Of a stretch of 64,000 bases of DNA, positions 1 to 12,900 are shown piece after piece. The stretch covers positions 7,361,817 to 7,425,816 of the forward strand of contig OY718804.1 of assembly GCA_963070105.1 (NCBI GenBank). Direction: 5' to 3'. The position numbers and the translations under genes were made by a program. Within the stretch, counting starts at the first letter, position 1. Each line of letters begins with the position of its first letter. Source of the stretch: Litomosoides sigmodontis. Lineage: Eukaryota > Nematoda > Chromadorea > Rhabditida > Onchocercidae. The notes below the pieces were generated by a model. That model was given only the letters and a program-made list of their open reading frames with translations. It searched no databases and had not been told where the DNA came from.

Positions 1-128
1 TAAAATATCGAATATTCCTCCACTCGAAGAACGAGCAGCGATTTGGTTATGATAACGCCTACCTGGAAGATGGGATCAGTAAAACACTGATTAATTGCAT
101 CAATTTGCTAAATAAACGATTCAAAATT

Positions 129-765
129 TAACTCGTTTGCCAGATTAGTTCAAAAATTTTGCAAATTGCTGATTGAATATCAGGTTTCTGAGGAAGAAAG
201 GATCATGCGATGAGGATAGAAGCAGATCTCTCTCACTTTTTCATCCGTCTGGCCAAACTTTGCTTGCAGATCGATATCCTCAATGAGGTCATTTGGTAGT
301 TCGCACGGAAAACCAAGGTTATTTTTTCCGCTCGAAGTTTGAGGTTTTGGTGGGAAAGCGCTTTCTCTACGTCTTCTGTCCAAACTGAAGCTTCCATTAG
401 TACATATGAATTAATTTGCTTTAAATCACCGATGAATTCTACAACGGAAAAAATTGGAGTTTCACGAACGGAAATGCCCACGTCATTTGCGGCATTGTTG
501 ATTGCTTGATCTTTTGATTGCCTCCAGTCGCTTTCGAATTTTTTACGTCCGAGGTCGCTTTATCTACGATATCAAACTTTTCAACGGCTGTTTTAAATTG
601 CGGCGACGGGGAGAATTTGCTAGCAGGCGATTGCTGCTTTTGCTTTGTGTCGTTGCTGCCGATTGCTCGATTTCCGCAATTCGATGGCTCGTTGTTTGAC
701 GACTGCGCTCCGGATGGCGTTGACGACGTAGTTCGTGCATTTCGTGAAATTTGAAATGCTTTCAT
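129..765 (-). CDS. Possible small gene of unknown function (low confidence)
   Basis: I do not recognise this. On the minus strand an ATG at 765 directly follows an acceptor-like CTGTCACAG and opens a Ser/Asn/Gln-rich frame of about 100 codons. A plausible continuation uses very short introns. One 49-nt intron (GTGAGA...CCTCAG, about 189-237) has a strong pyrimidine tract and joins a frame containing LPNDLIEDIDLQAKFGQTDEK in phase to a last exon ending IFELIWQTS and a stop near 129. The internal joins around 430-480 are uncertain, and a competing frame containing VGISVRETPIFSVVEFIGD is also open there. No domain is visible. A 132-codon plus-strand ORF overlaps its start. It may be a real disordered protein or chance open frames. 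Confidence 0.25.
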
Positions 766-1133
766 CTGTGACAGCTACGGTATTGCAACTAAATTTTTGC
801 AAGGCTTGTATGATTTTAGACTTTCAAATCTCTTCAAAATACACCGATACTTCAAAGTTAGAAGTTGTTTTTAAGAAAATATCTGAGGAGATCACATACC
901 TTTATGGAAAGAACCTAACATTCGACCTACTTTCCGAGCAACTTTATCATAAAAAATTTTTAATTTCCAGTATGCATAGCTTTTATACTGAGTTGAGCAA
1001 CAAATGCTTCCAAATTTACATGGAAATTTCGAGCCTTGCCTCACATCGAGAAGGTATAGTCATGCAATACAGTTTGACGAGCGAAAGTAGGCTGCACACG
1101 ATCTTCCGGTCTTTACGCTATTATTTGATTTAG
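735..1133 (+). CDS. 132-codon ORF of unknown function (low confidence)
   Basis: This is the longest single-exon open frame in the first kilobase. It begins before 760 and ends in TAG at 1131-1133. The product would be hydrophobic and amphipathic, with segments such as LEVVFKKISEEITYLYG, and has no motif I know. It overlaps the candidate minus-strand start at 765, so at most one is likely to be real. In AT-rich DNA an ORF of this length is only borderline significant. It might instead be a remnant exon or a random frame. Confidence 0.2.
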   Translation: MHFVKFEMLSSVTATVLQLNFCKACMILDFQISSKYTDTSKLEVVFKKISEEITYLYGKNLTFDLLSEQLYHKKFLISSMHSFYTELSNKCFQIYMEISSLASHREGIVMQYSLTSESRLHTIFRSLRYYLI

Positions 1134-1685
1134 TGGCCATTTCAAGTTACCAAGCAAACCGTAAGCTTTTCAGTCAATGATCGGTATTGTTTTCGAAGCC
1201 TCCAACGACCTTCTCCTTAATTTCCACCTCTTCCTTCGAAGTCTGTGTGAAACGTCCGTTTTCATTGAGGGAGCTGGATGTCAAGCAACTGGGTGGAGGG
1301 CAGTGAGACAGAGGTGAGGGATTTGGCGGTGTTTGTTGATAAACGACCAACTGCGGGGTCTTTGCGGGGAAGCAAGGAGTTGTGTTGTTTGGCTAGGAGT
1401 GTGTGCATTAGCTTGTTGTAATTATAATTATTTATCTGTGTTAGATGGGTAGGATGAGCTGAAATTCGAAGAAATGTCTTATTTAATAGCTCGTCATGTG
1501 AGAAGAAGGGGAAATGAAAGAAAAAAAAATGGAAACTATTCTGTTTGAGCGGCCCTCATATTCTTGCTGACTGCTGTATTAGTGATTGCTGTATGCTTGC
1601 GCCTACTATATGTCCGAGCTTCTCACTGATTACGTATCAGCTCCAATTTGTTTATCTCTGTGCATAATTTTTCTCATTTCAAAGG
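1134..1685. other. Intergenic region upstream of the NDUFA8 gene
   Basis: About 550 bases with no supportable exon. The stretch 1230-1400 is relatively G-rich on the plus strand. A TTTCATTTCAAAG tract lies directly before the NDUFA8 ATG at 1686 and could serve as a 5' UTR or trans-splice acceptor region. The promoter of the NDUFA8 gene is expected here, but I can point to no defined element. Confidence 0.4.
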
Positions 1686-2819
1686 ATGCTAACCAAAAGT
1701 ACGCCTATGCCTTCAGATGAAGAATTAACGGTGCCTCATGAAATCACTCTTTCAACGCCGTACTTTAAAGCAGTTATACCATACATGCATAAAGCATGTG
1801 AAAAAGAAGTCAAAGTTTGTGTTTTTTCTAAGTACTTCATGTTGATCTTAATCCATTTTCTGAGTGCGTTTCTGGTTGTGTTTTTGAAGAATCAGCGTAC
1901 TTGTTTTCAGGATTTTATGTTGCGCCGACAAGAAGCGGAAGATCCACGCCTTTCGTTAAAGGAGGGTCGGGCTCTTACTGCATGTGGTATTAAATTCTTA
2001 CAATCATTGAAAAAAGTTTGCAATGAAAGAGTTGATCGTTTTGCCGAATGTATTGATCACCGTTCTGCCAAACTCTATATTACACCGTTTGTTCCTTCTT
2101 TAATTCCTGACATTGGCATTTAAGTGACTATCTCAGTATATAAAATTGAAGAAGTATAATACAATAGTTATTACATATCATTGCACCTTTACAGACTTTT
2201 ATAAGTTAATTTTTTTATGAGCTTATGTCGACTAAATTATAAAAAAATTAATGATAACAACACTTACAGTTGTCGTGAGCAGCAACGTCATTTGGATACT
2301 TGCGTGGAAGAAAACTTGAATATTACTCGGCCGAGAATGGGGTATTTCAGTAAATTACATGTGCATAACGCTCATTTTCCAAAACATGGTAAGTACGACA
2401 ATATTTTTCTTTAATCTTCTCATTGTATTAGTTCAAATCACGAGTTTTTGAGCATGAACTTGAACTCTTTATGCGCCACACCCTAGTAATTGTTGGTGAA
2501 CGCCAGTTGATTCTAAAAAAAGTATACAATAAATTTGGCTGAGTTATTTTATTATCAAAGCAAGAAAAAAGCAATTTTTTTTTTTGTAGGATGTGATTCA
2601 GTTGTTTTCTAGCTTTAGTCGTAATAAACTTTACATTTTGTTACTGCTTTGCTACTATATTTTTTACCATGTTTTTCTTTCATCAATATTTCAGTACATT
2701 ACACACGAGACTATAAGGCCGAGGCTGCAAAAATATTGGCAGAATTGCCAGATGATTATCATTTACGCGAAGATAGTCGTGCTTATGAACAACAACGTTA
2801 CAGTTTCTTCGATATATAA
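1686..2819 (+). CDS. NADH:ubiquinone oxidoreductase (complex I) subunit NDUFA8 homologue
   Basis: Four exons, 1686-1814, 1911-2086, 2270-2388 and 2695-2819, join in phase to 182 residues, close to the roughly 170 of animal NDUFA8. This is the accessory 19-kDa (PGIV/B14.5-like) subunit of mitochondrial complex I, a CHCH protein in the intermembrane space with two twin CX9C motifs. Recognisable segments are LSTPYFKAVIPYMHKACEKE, DFMLRRQEAEDPRLSLKEG, the intact second pair (CNERVDRFAEC and CREQQRHLDTC), and a C-terminal region ending YEQQRYSFFDI. In the first pair the outer cysteines remain, but the two inner ones are Arg and Ser. The CX9C spacing is kept only if exon 1 ends at 1814, which is why I chose that donor. 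A polyadenylation-type AATAAA lies at 2888-2893. The identification is firm; exon ends rest on reading phase. Confidence 0.9.
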
Positions 2820-2893
2820 AGTGGACGTAGTTGCGTTTTCCTATTTTTCAATTGTATAAATCAGGATTTGTTTATAGAAAGTGCTTCAATAAA

Positions 2894-3951
2894 CTTCTAT
2901 TTTTTTCTCTCCTTGATATGACTTAAACGTTTCACGTATCTTACCGAAAAAAATATGCCACAGAATAAATAGGATTCATTTTATTCTAGCTGCACTTTAT
3001 CGCTTGCTTAAAGTGTTCAAAGGGATTTTTCCAAATTTTAATATAGAAAGTTTTGCACACATTTGCTGTTGATTTCTGGTTCTTATATCAGTCTGATTGT
3101 GAGGTCTGTTTTCAAAATGTAGACTGTAGTGGTGGATGGCAGATATCTTTTTAGTGAACCCAATGCATTATTTCATACAACAGTGAAATAGATCGATCTA
3201 TGATGCGGTGCATGACTGCATACATATTGATCGGTTGATCAAGGGAATTTCGTTAGTAGTCGTTGACACATCGCCGATGCCGCGACGGTTTCTTGCAACG
3301 TGTTGTTATAGATTTTCCCATTTTAATATTGAAATATGAATTGGGAATTGTTGGCTAATTTGACTAATTTTGCCACTCAAAGCTTTAGAATTTATTTTGG
3401 TTTTTCCATATCCATAGGTGGATTAGATGCTAAAATGATATCCGATAAGAGTGCGGACGGAAGTGATCTTCCCATGCACTGCGGTTTATTGATCTTTCGA
3501 GTGGGTTTTGTAATTCGCTAGGGTGCGGGTAGTTGGAGTGAACCGGAGACTCTAAATATACTGGTACTTATTAAGTTTTAGTTTGAGAGCTTGTCCTCTA
3601 AGTAGTAGATTAAATAATCGATATAAATTAGATCTTCCCGTGCATTGTGGTATATTTGATGTTTCAAGTGGATTTCATAATTTACTAGGATTTGAAGGGT
3701 ATCTTGTTCGAGGATTACAAGCCAAATGTTTTGCATCTTTTTGAATTTTAGGACATTTTAATTCACATTCAATATATCAACAAAGCGAAAGTTACAGAAC
3801 GACTGTTTTATCGGAATATTAGAAGCATTACTTCCCCATTGTCGCATCTTCGATTACCCGAATTTTGCTTTGGTTAGTTTTCCTTTTCTTTTTGCTCAAA
3901 GAAGTAGTAGTTAGACAGGGAGTAAAGCTAACTGCTTATTTAGAGAGTGAT
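2894..3951. other. Intergenic region between the NDUFA8 and CUX genes, with a diverged duplicated segment
   Basis: About 1 kb with no complete gene. It holds two diverged copies of a roughly 60-bp segment (3462-3522 and 3628-3689, listed separately). An AG-containing stretch at about 3916 lies upstream of the CUX-gene ATG at 3952 and could be a trans-splice or 5' UTR acceptor. The rest shows only scattered short open frames. Confidence 0.4.
3462..3689 (+). repeat. Two diverged direct copies of a ~60-bp segment with coding-like character
   Basis: Copies at 3462-3522 and 3628-3689 align over about 60 bases, both containing GATCTTCCC.TGCA.TG.GG. Many differences are transitions at codon third positions. 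Read in one frame, copy 2 gives DLPVHCGIFDVSSGFHNLLG. Copy 1 gives DLPMHCG, then needs a one-base shift to give DLSSGF.NSLG. This suggests an exon-derived fragment duplicated and decayed. I do not recognise the source protein. Confidence 0.45.
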
Positions 3952-6900
3952 ATGGCAGTAGATCTACAAAATGTGAAAGAATTGGAAAATGTGGCGAAGA
4001 AATGGTCACAGGTCGATTTCGAACACTTGCAGGTACAGTGCTGCTTAAATAGACTTTGCAGCTGAACAATTCCTTCACTTTTAATTAATCTCTGTCTTCT
4101 TCAGTGTCAATGGATAAGTAGAAGCTCTTCATCACTCTGTGCTTACTCATCATGATTATCGATTTCATTACATTTATGCTTACATTCACAAAATCTTCAG
4201 CGAATAGTTATGAAAAGATACATAGGATAGGTCGAAAATTGCAGCTGAGAGATGTGAAATAATGAATGACTAACCGATTTGGAATTGCACAGAAAGAGAA
4301 AGGTCAGCGGGCAAAATGTAACTGCTTGAAGAACTCACGCTATCAAAAGGGGAAAAGGAACTATTTATAAAACTTTGTGGGAAAAGATTTATAAAACTTT
4401 GTGTTTACCAACTCTTCCTCATTGTAAATATTTGGGAAACGATCACACATACTTTTTGTCCATGTTATGTCCGAAGAACTTAAGAGTTGACTTGTTGGAC
4501 GAAATTCGTTTGGCAAGGTTTCATCCTTCAACGCGAATGGTGTACATTTTGAGGATCATTTATTGCATTGTTTAACTCATCTCCATCTACTCTTGCTTAT
4601 TCAGTGAAATAATGTGGAAAACATTTTATCGGAGGCATTATCAGGAAAGCATGAGCTGTTCTCTTATTGGAGTAATCTCTCGAGTATTACCTATCGGTGA
4701 GCCGTAAATTGTTCAGCTCATGTCAGATAAATCAATATCATAAATTGATTTGTTTACTGATGTACGCGTATGTGCGTCCGTAGATATACTACGTATGTAT
4801 ATGTATGTATATGTGTGCGTGTGGTGTGTGTGTGTGTGTATTATGTATGTGTGTGTGTGTGTTGTGTGTGTCTATTTATTTGTGTGCTCGAAGAGGTTTA
4901 ATTCAGTCGGTGGTCAACACGGAGTTTGAAATGTGAAGTCTGAATAGTGGTGGATGAAAAGGAATGTTATTTTGTCGTAGAATCAAATCATGCTGTTGTT
5001 GCCGGGAAAGGAGAGCCCATCTGGCAGATCGATTTTCGATGAGACTCCAAAACCATACTTACTGAAATGGTTGTTAACTAACTGCCTGAGTAAATGCATC
5101 TCAGCTGCACACAACTGAGCTCGGGCCGCTGGCTTCTTCTGCTGTTTAGAGTTTAATAGATTGCAGTTTACTGATTTCTTGGATTTCATCGTCTTTCCTC
5201 TTCTTTACTCTTTCGAGACGAAAAACTACTGCAATATACATTTCACAGTTGTACCTTTTAGCATCAATGAGGAATACTCATTTTGGCTTGTTCACAAAGT
5301 AATTCAAGTGAAGTAGTTTACTTTATTAATACGCAGAACGAAAGACTATCTGACGGTGAGGTAGAAGTTTCCATTTTAACTTGCCTAAATATGGCACTCA
5401 TAAATACGACCATTTATTATCATCTTTTCAATTTTCCATGGCTATTTCAAACTTGCATTTGATGACAAAATTAAGCGTGATTTTGCGTACTATAGCATGT
5501 CTTTTTCGAGGTAAATGAGACGCAATTTTCGTATCTGATATCTGATTTCTTTCCCTCTCTGACCCAATTCTGGTTCACCTTAAATCCTCACCTCATGGGG
5601 ATAGTGTTGATCGATAAGGGTACTCCCTCATTCTTAATCCTTACCTTTACGTAGACATTGTTGATGAATAAGAGTATTCCCTTCTCTTTTATTTTATAAA
5701 CTTTTGCAGAAGACATAAACGGAGAAGTACAGGGAATTGATGTGAGAGGGAATCAGTACAAAGTATCCCGCTTGCACTTAATTACTGGAAGCATAAATTA
5801 TTATGATTGTGCTGATAAGTCAAGTGATTAGCTTCTCATAGTTTCATGCGTGACATTATACAGTGAATTCCTCAGGCAATTTTATTTTTCCTTAATTATC
5901 GCCATCAAATCTACGATAAAATAGTCGAACTGCTTTTGAGTTTGGATCACTAGGAGTGCTCCGATGCTGTGTGAGTCATTTTCCTCGCTCGTAAGTACGC
6001 TTTTTAAAAATCGATGTTTATTTACTTGTTAATGATTGTTCACCATTCATCATGCAAAACTCTACAGCATGTGAGTTATCATGGTAATTGTCAAGTTGCT
6101 CGTGATAAGCTCCACTTGTTTGGTCAACACTTCCTGATATAATTTGAAGACGTGATCCGTGAAGTATGTAAGCGTTTATGAGTGAGAAACGTGTCACTAT
6201 TAGAGTACTAAAGGGGTATATCCAATAAAAAGACTTGTATGTTAACGAAAACTTAAGGCAAGTGGATTAGAAAAATTAAGGGAAAAAAATGGTCGCTCAT
6301 CCCTAACTGTTAGGATGAGTTTGGGAGTTCTCTGTTTGATGCAAGATCTGCGGTTGTATTTATTTATAAGTGTTTTTTTTTTTGTACTTGAAATTATTTG
6401 TTTTCCTGGCAGTCACGCAAAGCTGTTCACCGTTGATTGAAGCGTTCTAGAAGGAATATGGCCGGGCTTCCGATAGGGCAAAAGCAGCAGAAGCTGGTTT
6501 AATCTTTGTTTCGCATACATTCACTACTGTCCGCGGTAAAAGAAATTCTTGTCAATAGAAAGTTTTTTTCTTTCTCCACATTTTTCCATGTGTATCATTC
6601 AGTGTGTATTAGATTTTGTTGCTCTTAGAATCCACGAATAGCCATAAATATTCGTGTTGAAATGTTTAGCTATGGTTTTCTGGCCATCAGTGCTGCGTTA
6701 GTGCAAAGATTGGTAGAACGTCAGCGCAATGACCATCGTACTGTTGTGGATACGTAGCGTTTAGCGATATTGTTTGTGTGGATATTGTGGAAAGCGTCTA
6801 TTGTGTTACAGTTGTTTTTTACTCACTTATTCTTCACAGCCAGACAAAGACTCGGAATGACGATGACGCTATTGTTAGATGTGATTGGGATGATTGGCTG

Positions 6901-9900
6901 GGCAAGGTGCTGATACTTTTGAAAAGTATCTGATCAATATATATTAGCATGCCATAGTTGGCAGAGGTAGGCTAGGCTGAGCTGAGTCTGCGTCAAGCGT
7001 TGATCATTGATCTAGTCTTTTACAAGGCTATCTAGCTTAGCTTTGCGGGAGCTCGCGCAATCGCATCGATTATTTGTGTTTGAAGCGTTCATCTATCCTT
7101 CCTTTCGTCCGTTGCTCTCGCATCATAATGAATCGACCATCAATCGTTCCATTATTTCATTTAGTCCTTGGAAATGGTTTATTTTTGGGTTCGATTTTCT
7201 GCATCCACTCACCTAATGAGTAGAGTGAGCAGCGCTCACTCGATAGCGCTTCTGTCCCAAGCAATCGTCATATCGGCAATTGAATTCCCGAGACTCATGT
7301 AAGCTTGCGCTTGTCTGCTCATCATCACTGACGACAATATTGCTTGCGATCGTCCGCAGCCCCACTTGAGCTCTGATCCAAGGTTGCTTATTGATTAACT
7401 CTAAATTGTCACGATGAGACCAGTGGTTTGTCGCCTTGCCTACTACACACTCCTTTTCTATCTCATTTTTCAATTCTCCCCTGTGCTTCTAAATTTATCA
7501 GTTTAACGATGACCAAAATGTAGAACATTACGTTTTTGCGAATTCTTTTTTTTACGTATATGCGCTCACGTAGTTATGTTTTTACAGATCCTTTTCCATA
7601 TTTGGAGCAGGTTTCAACACTGCTAACGGAATTTGGACAAGTTAGGGATTTCACTAAGCAGCTAAATGAGCTACAAGAAGAATGTGGTGATTTTCGAAAT
7701 CAAGGTATGCAAGTCTGTGATGTGCTTTTTAGGCATTTTGAAATATTCAAAAAAAGCTTGCTTTCCTTCATAAATCTGCTTAGTGGATCTCAAAGTCTTC
7801 TTTGAATGTTGTAAGAATAACTAATTTTGGTTAATTCTGGATGGAATTGGCATAAGTTAATGTTTCAGTAGTGTCGGTAATAGGGAGCTGCATGAATTTT
7901 CTGTCGATGTTTAACATTTTTGCTGAAATTCGACATATTTTGTGATTCGTACTTCTTGGAAAAGTGGTTTTAAATCTCGGATTAATCTCTGTCGTCTTTA
8001 GATCTAACCGTTCGACAACTCAAAGAACGGATAAAAGAAATGGAAGCTAAAACAAATCGTAATTTCCAGGTTTGTTTAGTTGAGGATATTGGATTTTAAT
8101 AGCAATAACTCAAGGAGCTAATGAACACCTTCATTTCACTGATACTACGCTTTTATGTTAATCTTGATGCTACAGAATTATCCTCTCAACTAATTGGTTT
8201 TCTTGTCTTGCTTAATTTTGACTAACTAGGCAACCAAAACTATTATTTTTCGTTTAGCATGAAATAAAGCTTAATTGAAGCATAATGTAAAAAAAATATA
8301 TTACTGCAGGCTGCAAGAAATGAGGAGGAAAAAGAATTCTGCTTCAAAATGAAAACATTTGAAAGAGGGGTTGCTGAAAAGCATGACCAGGTCACTGCTG
8401 AAAATAAAGCGCTCTCAGATTTAACGGTATTTCATCAAATATTGCGAATGTCCTTGTCTTTTACAGCATTATCCATGAACTTTAATTTCTCTACCGAAAG
8501 CTTGTGCTGCACACTGTTTGGTCCCCAAAATTTTTTTGTAAAATTTAAATGGCATATTGTGATTATCTGTGCTTAAATACTTGCTTTATATGGATTGAAT
8601 TTAGCATTAATTCTAGATGAAGAACAAAGAGACTAGTCGGACACTTGATGGAACAAAACTGCACTTAGTAAAGAAAGATGCTGTAAATGACGAAAAATTG
8701 GAAACTGTTACGAATAATCTCGAAAACGCCCTGCAGAGAGCTGTTAGTATGGCATAAGCTTTCATAATCAATGCTTTAGTTTAGATATTGCTCGCATATA
8801 CGACCCATTTTTCGTGTGGCTGGATAAAACCGTCAGAAATCATAAGCTAAATCGCTGCAACTAGAGAAGGGAATGTTTCTTTTTCTTTTCTAAGTCATAG
8901 AATTCCTTTTTTTTTGAAAAAGTACCTGTTTATGATTTTTTAGGTAGAAGCAGAGAAGAAGGTGGAATGCTTGCAAAGTGAATTAGAGCGTATAAGACAT
9001 TCTAAATCGGGTTCAAATGAGGGAGCACTTGGAGACATTTCCTTGATTCATTCGAAAGACAGCCAGGTTATTCTGATCTTAAATTCTGTTCATGTCTTAT
9101 GCCCTCCAATTTCTTGCAGACATGCTGCTAAGGAGATACATTGCAGATTCACAGGTTGTTAGAAGAAAATAAGAAACTGAACTCGAAGCTTATCCGTTTA
9201 AAAACAGAATCAAACAGACGTATCGATGAATTAACCCAGGAATTGGAGCGCCATGTAGTAATCGTGGCGCAGCTACGAGCTCAGCTAGAAGCTCAATCTG
9301 ATTATGAAGATAATAAAAAGGATTCGAGGTTTGCGTTATTTTGAGAAGTTAGATCTGGAATTCAAAAGTAAACAGTTTGTTTAAAAAAACGTGCTTTATA
9401 ATTGAATAGTATATGTAAATTATGAACATGATGTGTATATAGAAGGTGTGTTTATTTCAACTACTGCAGTAATTTAACTTTGATTTGATTAAAAAATTTT
9501 CGTTAGACTATTTCTTTGTTTAGGATTCTACGTAGCATGGACTTTGGAGAAGAAACTGTTGATGGAACAGAAACAGGTTTCATGGGCAACGGTGTTACTG
9601 CTACTGCAACAGCAACAGCAGAAGTACAGTTGGGTGGTTGTTCGAAGGCACTCGATGAATTACTTGTAGGAAGAAATCGTAAATTGCAGAGTGAAAATGT
9701 GGAGTTGCGAGTACGTAGTCAAAAACTTGAAGGTTTGTGCACTGATTTCATAGCTCTGCAATATGAGTGTATAAGTTAAATATTTGAGGAAGTGATTGAA
9801 TCAGAAAATATAATGGTTAGGCACTGGTGTCATGAACTACAGGTTACTGCACTAGCAATATATTAACAAAAAGATAGAGATACTTCAAGAATGATATTTG

Positions 9901-12900
9901 TTTGAAACAAGCGTAGAGTAACGATAGCGCGATGTTGAGGAAACTGCGAGTTAAAGCAGTCTGAATGATTTTCTAATTATCTCCAAGTGTTAATATGCAG
10001 TTGAAATTTCGTATTCAATTGCGATTTTTCTAATTTTTTTACTTTGCGAATAGTGTTGCTGTATTTGTTTCACTTACCACGATAGTTTCTACATCGTGTC
10101 TGAATTGTAATCATGTTAACATATTAATTTCGTGTGGATATATGGAATTATGGTAAGAAGGTTTTACAATATGAAAAATTTCAAAAAAAATTTTGTTTGT
10201 GTAGCAGTATAGAAAGATCAATAGGTAGTGAAAGCATTGGTGTGCTATCTGGTCGATAAGACTGCTGCTGTTTTTTTCTGTTAACATTGAATTTTTCCGA
10301 AAATTTGTTGGATTTTTTTTTGAGAGCGGTGTGCAAAAAAGACATATCATCTTTGTAGCTGACAATCATAGCCTTTTAGAGGAACAAGCGATGAATGGAA
10401 ATGATTTGTCGGATGTTTTTCGCTTAGTTGACGCTAATTTCAATGGTACTACACTTTCCGATCTGTTCTCGAATAAGGTATGGAATGAATTAATTTTTGC
10501 AGCTGAAGTATATTTGAGTTCTTATTTTGATGACGCATTTTTTCTGATATGTTTGTGCAAGACATAATGACCAGTTTACAATGAACAGGATAATTTTTGC
10601 TGGGAACAGGGTATTCCTATTCCAATTTGAAATAAATGATCACCGAAACACTTCTTTTCAGAGCGGGCAAAAATCCGCGGAAATCAATGGTGATTTGGAT
10701 TTGGAAAGTGATCCACATCGTGCGACGAATCTGCTTAATTTATTTATGGTAAATACCACTTTTCGGCATTTAATGTTAGCTATATCTATTGTGGTAATCA
10801 TTAGGCATTTGAAGTTTTATCTAGTGCTACAGGAATGCATTGCACAATCAATTAAGATGCTTGTTTAAAAGTATCAAGAAATATCACTTTTAACAGTTTA
10901 TATTGTGATTTGTTTCAGTGCTCCGCCAGTTCATCAAGCGATGCCCCGAAACTAGAAAATTATTCAGTGAATACATCCAGTTTTCACGAACTACCTCGGA
11001 CACCTGCTGAACTCAGGACTTATAATGAATTGCAGGTCTATTTTTTCTTTTTTCCGTGGTTTCCATCGCTGTTTTTTAATGTCTGTAGCTGTGACTGCTA
11101 AGTAAAGATTTCAATTGGTAACTGAAGTATGTGTTGGATTATATACATACTTCAAAAATGTTGGATTATATTTTGTGGAGTCTGTGCTTGTTATTTTCAA
11201 TTAATTAGTTTAATATTCACCCGCTGATTAGTAAAAATATGAAACGAAATGAATACTGTTGTTTTTGGAGAAAAAAGAAAAATCCTTCTCGGTGTGAAAT
11301 GAGTGAGTGTTGCAGGACATTGTTACCAGAAATATTCACGAATTAGGTTCAAAGGCTTTGAATACGACAGAAATTGCGAAGCAGTGCAAACATTTAATGG
11401 TAACACACAATATCGGACAGCGATTATTTGCGAAGTACATTATGAACCAGGTAGTCAAGGTATTTGATTCTCTGTTTTTTATTTCGATTTCTTGAATTAA
11501 TCTTTGGTTGAATTCTGCATGTTTCCATACGAAAGTGGACACTATTTGCATATAAGTGACTTTACATGTATTTCAAGTTCACTTATTTCTTTAGAAATGT
11601 ATTACTTCTCTATTAAAATCTTTTGCAGTCACAAGGCTCACTGAGTGAACTGCTGTCAAAGCCAAGACATTGGAATAAACTGACCGATAAAGGACGAGAA
11701 GCATTTCGACGCATGTATGGCTGGGTTTCAGATCCTAAGGCTATTGAATTACTGTGTAATATTTCACCTCGTCGAACTCAACCAGTGGGTTAGGATTTGT
11801 GTCATTTATGTGCTCAGGCAAAAGCTAATGTAAGCTTCTGATTTATCACTGTAAATTTAAGTCAAATGTGTTTCATTGTGAACATGTTAGGATTAATCGA
11901 GATTGAAGTACCATCGCGTGAAATTTTATGGGATCAACAGTCTGTTTCTTTGGCTGCTGTATCCAGATATAATGCAGACGATGCTTTAGATTTATTTGTA
12001 CAAAAGCAGTCCTCGAGAGTTACCTCAGGCGATGTAAGTCTAGTTATAGATTTGAAAACTTGGTGATTTGTGAATTTAAAAGTTTAAATTATAAAGTTCG
12101 ACGAATTACGCCAATTAAGAACAAGGTAAATCACGTTATTGGTTCAAGGTTTGCTTTTTTAGTTCAAACAGCGGGATAGGTTGTCAACTGTAGCTAGTGG
12201 TAGTACTAATTCAGTTGCACAGCGTACAAGTCGCTGGCGACATGATGATATACCGAAAGAAAAAATTATGAAGATATACAAACGTGAATTGGCATTATTA
12301 AAAGAACAAGTATGTTTTTCTAACTTTATTGTAGAAGTTTAAGGTTTCACTAATCGTAATCAAGAGTGTGATTTCTTATTATTTGTTTAATATATGTCAT
12401 AAGGATTATCGAGTTTCAGGAATCTCATCTGGAACAGGCAATTGGTTCACGACCTCTAAGTCTGCGAAGTAGGGATGAGAAGGTTTGTTTCTGATGTTCG
12501 CATTATTTTTTTTTTTTGCTTGCAGCGAATTTCACTCCCCCTTTTAATTAATTTAAAACAGAAGGACACGAAATGAAAGCTAAAGAAAAAGTTTATTCAG
12601 CTCATCTCGAAAAAATTTTTAATACATGATTCAGTATGGTTTCCACATACAGTTAGTGTATCTTCAGTACACTTTTTTCTAGCTTGTAACAATAGAAACA
12701 TCGAACAAATCATCTTCGTTATCATCATCGTCGTCTCTTTGCGGGTCAACAAGAGATGCCAATTCGCCTCCACAATCAAATTTTCCTGTAAATTCTGCTC
12801 AAACCTTGTTTGCTTTGAAATGTCGTAGTGGAATGGCGTCTATAACACAAGAGGAGCTTGAGCGTTATCCAGTACTGGATACTGAAGATATCGTAAGACA

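Noticed and set aside
4239..4360. Possible missing CASP N-terminal exon with two stops
   Set aside because: Resemblance is limited to a few residues (TNR followed by basic residues); too weak to call an exon or a decayed exon.
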